Positions 1 to 4,215 of a stretch of DNA of 6,696 bases are shown here, piece by piece (the stretch's first letter is position 1; every line of letters starts with the position of its first letter). The notes under the pieces are model-generated. The model did no database searches. It had not been told where the DNA came from and was given only the letters and a program-made list of their open reading frames with translations. Where the stretch lies: positions 1 to 6,696 of the forward strand of contig CAYQAJ010000281.1 of the NCBI GenBank assembly GCA_964415245.1, read 5' to 3'. The stretch comes from CAYQAJ01 sp964415245 (GTDB taxonomy: Bacteria; Planctomycetota; Planctomycetia; Pirellulales; Pirellulaceae). The position numbers were made by a program, and so were the translations under genes.

Positions 1-641
1 TCCTTGCCCCCTTCCAGCGTGGTGCGGGGCGAAGGCTTGAGCTTGAAATAGACGCCCGTGCTTCGCCCCATCGTTCCGCTGGCCGCCAGCGATTCCAGCG
101 GCGGCAATAGTTCGTAGTGCACCGAGTCGCTCGATTTGTGGTTTGCGTCGGCGCTGGCGGCTCCTTTGAGCAGGTGGTCGAACACGCCCGAGACCGTGAT
201 GCCGGCGGACTGCGCCGCCTCGCGTTTCCGCTCGATGCCGACGTTGCCGGCCAGCATGGTGTCGAGGGTGGTGCGAGGCCGATAATCCTCAATCACGGCG
301 CTGCCGGAGGGACATTGAAAGCGATAGAAATACTCGATCAATTCGCCGTCGCCCGATTCATCGATGAGCGACGACACTTGAAATCGCGCTTCGATGAGCC
401 GTTCGCTGGGGTGGGAGGCCGTAAACTCCGGCGTGGTAACGTCGCGGCAACCGACTGTCGCGGCCACGTCGAAGTGAACTCGCGGCGCGTCGGCCGCTAG
501 CGTCGTCGCAGGCCATGCTGCTGCCAGCGCCAGGAATGCCGCGATCAAGTGTGCGCGTTGCGTCGCGCGATGCGCTCGACTACGCGCTATCCCCATTCGG
601 CCGGAATGTTCACACACGCCACTGGTTTCGACAGAGTTCAT
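1..641 (-). CDS. Exported protein of unknown function, N-terminal part (cut by left window edge)
   Basis: An open minus-strand frame runs from an ATG at 641-639 to the window edge, giving 213 codons without a stop. The start is set by a strong SD, GGAAAGGAG at 652-660, about ten bases upstream. Residues 1-30 are Arg/His-rich. Residues 31-48 are hydrophobic (HLIAAFLALAAAWPATT) and are followed by LAAD, a plausible signal peptidase I site near residue 49 or 50, so the product is probably exported. Met16 is an alternative start. The mature part begins with a beta-like stretch (RVHFDVAATVGCRDVT) and carries Cys65 and Cys110. It contains acidic DESGDGEL near 94-101 and a helix-like ERKREAAQSAG near 137-147. 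No catalytic motif is visible and I do not recognise the family. The C-terminus is missing. The gene sits 421 bp downstream of the mtn cluster on the same strand, but the long spacer and its own SD suggest a separate unit. Confidence 0.8.
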   Translation of the reverse strand, partial: MNSVETSGVCEHSGRMGIARSRAHRATQRAHLIAAFLALAAAWPATTLAADAPRVHFDVAATVGCRDVTTPEFTASHPSERLIEARFQVSSLIDESGDGELIEYFYRFQCPSGSAVIEDYRPRTTLDTMLAGNVGIERKREAAQSAGITVSGVFDHLLKGAASADANHKSSDSVHYELLPPLESLAASGTMGRSTGVYFKLKPSPRTTLEGGK

Positions 642-651
642 GCAGACAGCA

Positions 652-660
652 CTCCTTTCC
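652..660 (-). promoter_or_regulatory. Strong ribosome binding site for the left-edge exported protein
   Basis: The minus strand reads GGAAAGGAG here, with ten bases between it and the ATG at 641. It fixes the start of the exported protein. It also shows that this gene has its own translation initiation, independent of any upstream frame. Confidence 0.8.
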
Positions 661-733
661 GCGGATGCTCGATCGCAGGGGAATCTCTCGCACCACAAAG
701 ATGCAACCGTCGTGCCGCGTGGCCCGACAGCTC

Positions 734-813
734 GGCTCCATCATGGAGTGGCTCCGTCGTGGAGTGGCTCCGTCGTGGAGTGGCTCCATCGTGGAGCGGC
801 TCCATCGTGGAGC
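734..813. repeat. Five tandem copies of a 16-bp palindromic unit
   Basis: Units lie at 734-749, 750-765, 766-781, 782-797 and 798-813 with no gaps. They follow the pattern GGCTCC-R-TC-R-TGGAG-Y. Each unit contains CTCC...GGAG arms. Unit 1 (CTCCATCATGGAG) is a perfect inverted repeat around one central base. Read as plus-strand RNA, every unit can form a five-pair stem with a three-base loop, because the A/G changes keep an A-U or G-U pair. On the minus strand units 2 and 3 would have an A-C mismatch. The 16-bp period is not a multiple of three, so the array is not a coding repeat. It lies 93 bp upstream of the exported-protein start. Its function is unknown: it could be a protein-binding array, a chain of small hairpins, or a slippage product. 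Confidence 0.9.
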
Positions 814-827
814 GTGCAGAATTGCAC
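814..827. other. Short inverted repeat directly abutting the 16-bp array
   Basis: The sequence GTGCA-GAAT-TGCAC has perfect five-base arms and a four-base loop. It begins on the base after the last 16-bp unit. It is AT-richer than its surroundings and could be an operator half-site pair or a small hairpin. No function can be assigned. Confidence 0.55.
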
Positions 828-868
828 AAACCGGGAGGGGCAGGGGACATTCACGCTAGCACTGCCAT

Positions 869-896
869 CGCGAGCAATCTCGCGCGGCGATCCGCG
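869..896. other. Two overlapping GC-rich hairpins downstream of mtnC
   Basis: CGCGAG-CAAT-CTCGCG at 869-884 is a perfect six-pair stem with a four-base loop. It overlaps by two bases CGCGG-CGAT-CCGCG at 883-896, a five-pair stem. The two are mutually exclusive at the shared bases if formed as RNA. They lie about 170-190 bp past the mtnC stop on the minus strand, where a transcription end might be expected. No T-tract follows on either strand, so an intrinsic terminator is not supported. Rho-type termination, a processing site or an operator remain possible. Confidence 0.5.
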
Positions 897-1006
897 GAAC
901 GAACCCCGTCGCGGAGAATCATAGAGGGCGGCTGGCCGAGGTCAAGCGCCAGCGATAGCCTCCGCATTTGTGTGGCGCTCGGAGTTCGAAGGCGTTCGAT
1001 CCTTGA

Positions 1007-1038
1007 CGCGGAGACGTGGAGATACGGCGACGCGGAGA
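1007..1038. repeat. Four tandem copies of an 8-bp unit (CGCGGAGA-like)
   Basis: The units read CGCGGAGA (1007-1014), CGTGGAGA (1015-1022), TACGGCGA (1023-1030) and CGCGGAGA (1031-1038). The first and last are identical and the third has diverged. The array lies 25 bp past the mtnC stop codon on the minus strand and outside any credible gene. It looks like a decayed simple-sequence repeat. From memory, related CACGGAGA-type arrays occur in planctomycete spacers; I could not check this. Confidence 0.7.
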
Positions 1039-1062
1039 GGGGCCGAACAGTCGCTTGGCGGC

Positions 1063-1803
1063 CTATGGCGAATGCGCCAATGCGACTTCCGCCAAGCTGT
1101 CGATTGCAGGGTGTACGTGCCCCGGTGCTACTGGCGCATTGCCGGGACGGGTGCACAGCGCCGTTTGCATTCCAGCGGTACGTGCGGCGTCGAGCTCGGC
1201 GACCACGTCGCTGACAAACAGGACTTCGTGCGGCCCCAGGCCCCAGTCTTCGGCAATGCGCGAGTAGCTTGCCGGCTCCTTCTTCGGGCCAATCGTGGTG
1301 TCGTAGTGTCCCTGAAAGCAATCCAGCAGATTGCCGTGCGTGGTATGACCAAAGAACAAACGCTGCGCCAGCACGCTGCCCGAGGAGTACACGCGCACGT
1401 CGCGGCCCTGTTCGTTCCACGCGCGCAGCGCATCGGGCACGTCGTCGTACACGTGGGCCTTCAGCTCGCCCCCCTCGAAGCCGGCCTGCCAGATCAGACC
1501 TTGAAGTTGCTTGAGGCCCGTGGTTTTGGCGTCGGAGTCCATGAGCCGGTGCACTTCGTCGCGTACCCGCGCGCGGCATTGCTCCGACGAAAGGCCGACG
1601 CACCACGATTGAAACGAAGCGGCGCCGGCGTCCTGCGCGAGCCGATTTAGCGCAGACTCCAGATCGGAACTGCCCCAGCGCTCGGCCAGAAAGCGGTCCA
1701 GCTCGCGGCGCACGAACGGGAACATCACGTCGTACACGAAACTCACCGACGACGTGGTCCCCTCGACGTCGAGCAGGATGCCGCGGCCCGCGAACTCGAT
1801 CAC
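1063..1803 (-). CDS. mtnC: Enolase-phosphatase E1 (2,3-diketo-5-methylthiopentyl-1-phosphate enolase/phosphatase)
   Basis: This bifunctional cytosolic enzyme of the methionine-salvage pathway enolises 2,3-diketo-5-methylthiopentyl-1-phosphate, then removes the phosphate to give the acireductone used by MtnD. It is a 246-residue HAD-superfamily protein, of normal length for the family. Visible motifs are the nucleophile loop LLDVEGTTSSVSFV (about residues 9-22), with the family's DxEGTT in place of the usual HAD DxD. The VYSSGS serine motif and FFGHTTHGNLL follow in the middle. Next come the GPKKEPASY lysine motif and the acidic FVSDVVAELDAA motif near the C-terminus. The GTG start at 1803-1801 overlaps the mtnD stop as GTGA. 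It directly precedes the conserved IEFAGRGILLD segment, so reading further upstream is unnecessary. No separate SD is apparent, which suggests translational coupling to mtnD. The stop is TAG. The family assignment is firm. Confidence 0.95.
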   Translation of the reverse strand: MIEFAGRGILLDVEGTTSSVSFVYDVMFPFVRRELDRFLAERWGSSDLESALNRLAQDAGAASFQSWCVGLSSEQCRARVRDEVHRLMDSDAKTTGLKQLQGLIWQAGFEGGELKAHVYDDVPDALRAWNEQGRDVRVYSSGSVLAQRLFFGHTTHGNLLDCFQGHYDTTIGPKKEPASYSRIAEDWGLGPHEVLFVSDVVAELDAARTAGMQTALCTRPGNAPVAPGHVHPAIDSLAEVALAHSP

Positions 1804-2381
1804 AGCTTGACGACCGGATCGATGCCGGCGCCCGGTGGAAGATACTCGGGCCCCAGACATACCGGCTCGTACTGCGAGTGCAAGCTGTTTTCGAGGTAGT
1901 GAGGCGCCCAGCCGGCCGGATCCAAAAACAGCCGAATGCAGCGGATCGTTCGGTCGGCGCACAGGTCGAACCAGTGCTGTGTGCCGGCCGGTATGTTGAT
2001 CAGGTCGCCCGCTTCGACCTGGATGCCGAAGACAGGGCCCTGCTCGGGGTGAACGTGGAACACACCGCTCCCCTTTACCGTGAACCGCACCTCGTCCTCG
2101 CTGTGCGTGTGCTCTTTGTTGAACTTGTTGAGCATGGCGTCGAGGTTGGGCGTCTCGGGCGATACGCTGATAACGTCGGCCGTCACGTAGCCGCCGCTCT
2201 GTTTGAGCCGCTCGATCTCGGGCGCGTACACGCGGAGCACGTCGTCGTTCGAGGCGTCGGGCGAGATGCGGCCTTCGACGTCCCACTTCTCGTACCAGAT
2301 GCCGTGAGGTTTGAGGTAGGCCGCGATTTCCTTCGGGTCGGTGATCTCCCGGTTCTCGTCGCGAACGAAGACGCGAGCCAT
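1800..2381 (-). CDS. mtnD: Acireductone dioxygenase (ARD)
   Basis: This 193-residue cupin enzyme cleaves the acireductone 1,2-dihydroxy-3-keto-5-methylthiopentene with O2. The Fe form yields formate and the keto-acid precursor of methionine. The Ni form gives an off-pathway product with CO. Metal ligands are visible as His91, His93 and Glu97 in EHTHSEDEVRF and as His136 in PAGTQHWFDL. This matches the family's three-His-one-Glu set at the expected spacing. Further conserved parts are GIWYEKWDV (27-35) and RLFLDPAGWAPHY (150-162). The ATG at 2381 is well placed: the minus strand has AGGAG at 2390-2394, eight bases upstream. The gene is second in the mtnB-mtnD-mtnC order, 98 bp after mtnB, and its TGA overlaps the mtnC GTG by four bases. 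The sequence does not show which metal is bound. Confidence 0.96.
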   Translation of the reverse strand: MARVFVRDENREITDPKEIAAYLKPHGIWYEKWDVEGRISPDASNDDVLRVYAPEIERLKQSGGYVTADVISVSPETPNLDAMLNKFNKEHTHSEDEVRFTVKGSGVFHVHPEQGPVFGIQVEAGDLINIPAGTQHWFDLCADRTIRCIRLFLDPAGWAPHYLENSLHSQYEPVCLGPEYLPPGAGIDPVVKL

Positions 2382-2479
2382 GAGCGAGTCTCCTAAGCTG
2401 TCGTGAAAACGTTGGTTGCGCGATTCGCGGTTGTTCTGCGCAGTGAACGGCGATTCAGCGTTTGCCGAGCTCGCCCAAT
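2382..2479. other. mtnB-mtnD spacer
   Basis: This 98-bp spacer carries the mtnD SD and a direct repeat ATTCAGCG at 2453-2460 and 2478-2485. The second copy covers the last codons and stop of mtnB. No terminator with a T-tract is seen, so mtnB and mtnD may share a transcript despite the gap. Confidence 0.45.
2390..2394 (-). promoter_or_regulatory. Ribosome binding site of mtnD
   Basis: AGGAG on the minus strand lies eight bases before the ATG at 2381. It selects this start over in-frame upstream codons. It is the only strong SD in the mtn cluster. Confidence 0.75.
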
Positions 2480-3304
2480 TCAGCGATTGCCAAGTCCGCC
2501 CATCGGTGCGGGAACGGCGCTCGCGGCGTGTCCGTCGCCGGAGACGGCACTCGAAGTCTTCGGCGCGCTGCCTTCCAGCGATAGCCGCCGGCCGACGCAC
2601 TCGAACAGGAATTCGAATATCTCGACGTGGCGGCGAGCCTCTTCAACCGTCTCGCCCCACGTGTACAGCCCGTGCCGGCGAATCAAAAAGCCGTGCCGCA
2701 GCGGCAAATCGAGCCGTTCGAGCCGGCTGCGAAGCTGCGTGGCCAGCTTGGACATATCCTGCGTGTTGTCGAAGATCTCGACCCACTCGCGGTGCTCGTG
2801 CGTCGTAACGCCATCGAGCCCCTTGAGCATTTCGTATCCCTCGACGAAGAACCCGCCGTCGGCGAAAAAAAGGTCCGACAGCAGCGTGCCCCAGACCGAG
2901 TGCGTGTGCAGCACGCATCCGACGTGCGGCAGCCGGCCCGCCAATGCTACGTGCAGCAGCGTTTCGGCTGATGCGGCGGGCTGCCCGGGAACGACGGGGT
3001 GGCCCGCCTCGTCGACGCGCACGAAGTCATCGGCCGAAAGCCGTCCTTTGTCCTTCCCGCTGGCCGTAATGACCAGCTCCAACGGCTGGCGATCGACTAC
3101 GACGCTGTAATTGCTGCTGGTGCCCAGCGACCATCCGCGCTCGTAGAAGGCCCGACCGCATTGACGCAACGCCTCGACTTGCGGGCCCGTGTCGGCCAGC
3201 GGATGGTAGGTGGCCATCAACGTGGCGCGGTCTTCGTTGCCGGTGCCGCTCGATTTCTTGTTCACAGTACCGTTCCCGTTCCTGGCGGCCAGCGCCGTAG
3301 CCAT
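2480..3304 (-). CDS. mtnB: Methylthioribulose-1-phosphate dehydratase
   Basis: This class II aldolase-like, zinc-dependent cytosolic enzyme dehydrates 5-methylthioribulose-1-phosphate to the diketo substrate of MtnC. With the ATG at 3304 it has 274 residues, longer than the roughly 205-240 I expect for the family. The core spans about residues 40-240. It contains ERGWSLGTSSNYSV (55-68), the substrate loop ASGKDKG (81-87), and the zinc ligands His133 and His135 in VLHTHSVWG. FFVEGYEMLKGL (152-163) holds a probable catalytic Glu. IRRHGLYTWGETVEEA (208-223) supplies the third His, His211. The extra length is a Gly/Asn-rich N-terminal tail and an Ala/Ser-rich C-terminal tail of about 34 residues. 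The start is uncertain: no candidate has a good SD. ATG at 3217 (245 residues) and GTG at 3265 are alternatives. ATG at 3376 is unlikely because it lies inside a tandem repeat. A promoter-like element lies just upstream of 3304. Confidence 0.93.
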   Translation of the reverse strand: MATALAARNGNGTVNKKSSGTGNEDRATLMATYHPLADTGPQVEALRQCGRAFYERGWSLGTSSNYSVVVDRQPLELVITASGKDKGRLSADDFVRVDEAGHPVVPGQPAASAETLLHVALAGRLPHVGCVLHTHSVWGTLLSDLFFADGGFFVEGYEMLKGLDGVTTHEHREWVEIFDNTQDMSKLATQLRSRLERLDLPLRHGFLIRRHGLYTWGETVEEARRHVEIFEFLFECVGRRLSLEGSAPKTSSAVSGDGHAASAVPAPMGGLGNR

Positions 3305-3318
3305 CGTGCAAAAGGAGT

Positions 3319-3346
3319 AGTTTACCAGATGCTCCGGGCTTGGCAA
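3319..3346 (-). promoter_or_regulatory. Promoter candidate upstream of mtnB
   Basis: The minus strand reads TTGCCA (3346-3341), a 16-bp spacer, then TAAACT (3324-3319). Against TTGACA/TATAAT this matches five and four of six positions. Transcription would begin about seven bases further on, leaving a very short leader before the ATG at 3304. It is an inference from consensus only. If real, it drives mtnB-mtnD-mtnC separately from miaE. Confidence 0.35.
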
Positions 3347-3363
3347 TGAAGCGATCCAGCCTC

Positions 3364-3399
3364 GGGCATTGGTCATTTGTCATTGGGACATTGGTCATT
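3364..3399. repeat. Tandem 7-bp repeat (GGTCATT-like), five units
   Basis: The units read GGGCATT (3364-3370), GGTCATT (3371-3377), TGTCATT (3378-3384), GGGACATT (3385-3392, one base longer) and GGTCATT (3393-3399). The array sits in the miaE-mtnB spacer. It is flanked by CTCGG (3361-3365) and CCGAG (3401-3405), which could pair and place the repeat in a loop. Each unit gives an ATG on the minus strand, creating a false upstream start for mtnB. It resembles heptameric spacer repeats known from cyanobacteria. Its function is unknown. Confidence 0.8.
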
Positions 3400-3444
3400 G
3401 CCGAGATAGGCGGGGCACGACAATCGTGACGTCGTTCGAGGCGG

Positions 3445-4029
3445 CTAGCTGTGCATTCGCGGCGCCGCTTCGCCTTCCTGGATGAGCGAAGCCTCAAAGT
3501 CGGCAAGTTCTTCCAACCGGCGGCGGATGGCAGGCTCGTCGCCGAAGTGGCCGGCCAGCCGTACGTACGTGGCGTGATGCCGAGCCTCGGACTCGAACAG
3601 GCCACCGTAAAACGCCGCCAGCTCCTGATCATTGAGTCCGTCGCGCAACAGGGAGAACCTTTCGCACGATCGGGCCTCGATCAGCGCTGCCACCAGCAGC
3701 CGATCAATGGCCCGCCCTGGTTCCGCTTTGCGTACCTGATCGTTGAGCTTGCGTCCGTAGGCGCTGGGCTTGATCCGGCGAAAGGGAATGCCGCGCTCTC
3801 TGAGCAAATCGAGCACCATGTGAAAGTGCTCCAGCTCCTCGCGGACGATCTCGCTCATGGCCCGGTCGAGCTCTTCGTTCTCGACGTAGGCAAAAAGCAG
3901 ATTCATGGCGCAGCCGGCCGCCTTTTTTTCGCAGTGGGCATGGTCGATCAGCAGTTCGTCGAGATGGCCCGTCACCTGACGGAGCCAGCGCTCGGGCGTT
4001 TCGCAGCGGAGGCTGAGCATGCGGGCCAT
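3445..4029 (-). CDS. miaE: tRNA-(ms2i6A37) hydroxylase, MiaE family
   Basis: This non-haem diiron monooxygenase hydroxylates the isopentenyl group of 2-methylthio-N6-isopentenyladenosine at position 37 of tRNAs reading UNN codons. From the ATG at 4029 it has 194 residues, a normal length, built as a ferritin-like four-helix bundle. Iron ligands are visible as Glu34 (HCEKKAA), Glu65 with His68 (EELEHFH), Glu118 or Glu123 (IEARSCERF), and Glu148 with His151 (ESEARHH). RIKPSAYGRKLNDQVR (about 86-101) is also typical. No SD precedes either Met1 (4029) or Met4 (4020). A -10-like TATCAT ends eight bases before the second ATG, so a leaderless start at 4020 is possible. Its stop lies 140 bp upstream of mtnB on the same strand, and it is divergent from the ABC-F gene. 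Activity on ms2i6A presupposes MiaA and MiaB elsewhere in the genome. Confidence 0.93.
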   Translation of the reverse strand: MARMLSLRCETPERWLRQVTGHLDELLIDHAHCEKKAAGCAMNLLFAYVENEELDRAMSEIVREELEHFHMVLDLLRERGIPFRRIKPSAYGRKLNDQVRKAEPGRAIDRLLVAALIEARSCERFSLLRDGLNDQELAAFYGGLFESEARHHATYVRLAGHFGDEPAIRRRLEELADFEASLIQEGEAAPRMHS

Positions 4030-4057
4030 GATAGAGGGCAACTTCAGAGGTGGGCAA
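4028..4057 (-). promoter_or_regulatory. Promoter candidate for miaE (possibly leaderless)
   Basis: The minus strand reads TTGCCC (4057-4052), an 18-bp spacer, then TATCAT (4033-4028). A start seven or eight bases past the -10 falls at the ATG at 4020, giving a leaderless message that begins with Met4 of the longer reading. This is inference from consensus spacing. The lack of any SD before 4029 or 4020 fits it. Confidence 0.35.
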
Positions 4058-4159
4058 GCGGACGAATGATCCGTTTCTCCGGCACCTGACACGGGAAATC
4101 CCGCCACCACCGACGGAGGAATCGCTTGCGGTTTCGCCGCGCACACCCGCGACGCCCCA

Positions 4160-4179
4160 ATTGCTAAAATCATTGCTAA
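4160..4179. promoter_or_regulatory. Direct repeat ATTGCTAA x2 in the miaE/ABC-F divergent region
   Basis: Two identical copies of ATTGCTAA lie at 4160-4167 and 4172-4179, four bases apart (12-bp period). They form an AT-rich island in GC-rich sequence 37-56 bp before the ABC-F start. TAAAAT at 4165-4170 could be a -10 for ABC-F, but no matching -35 is seen. The site could be an operator or part of the core promoter. Confidence 0.4.
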
Positions 4180-4215
4180 CCACCACAGTCGCCAACCGAA
4201 GCGCACCGCTACACG

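Larger units (their letters stand above)
642..1062. other. Gene-free spacer between mtnC and the exported protein
   Basis: No credible gene is seen on either strand in these 421 bp. Open frames crossing it are Arg/Ser-rich, lack an SD, and pass through the repeat arrays in changing frames. It holds the SD of the exported protein, the 16-bp array, three short inverted repeats and the 8-bp array. The promoter of the exported protein should lie here on the minus strand, but I see no convincing -35/-10 pair. Confidence 0.7.

Noticed and set aside
734..813. CRISPR array
   Set aside because: The units are contiguous and only 16 bp long with no spacers between them, and no cas genes are nearby.
638..850. 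Minus-strand 70-codon frame through the 16-bp array, whose TGA overlaps the exported-protein ATG as ATGA
   Set aside because: It has no SD. Its 16-residue periodicity only reflects the 16-bp DNA repeat read three units at a time. The exported protein has its own strong SD and needs no coupling. The overlap is probably chance.
869..896. Intrinsic terminator for the mtn cluster
   Set aside because: The hairpins are strong but no T-tract follows on either strand, so they are listed only as inverted repeats.
515..1214. Plus-strand open frames across the spacer and the 3' end of mtnC
   Set aside because: They are Arg/Ser-rich, lack an SD, pass through repeats and run antisense to mtnC. They look like GC-rich shadow frames.
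3305..3376. mtnB start at the ATG at 3376
   Set aside because: That ATG lies inside the heptameric repeat, has no SD, and would lie upstream of the promoter candidate at 3319-3346.
2400..3444. SAM or other riboswitch ahead of the methionine-salvage genes
   Set aside because: The leader before mtnB is very short if the promoter candidate is right, and no SAM-riboswitch-like conserved core could be recognised in the spacers.
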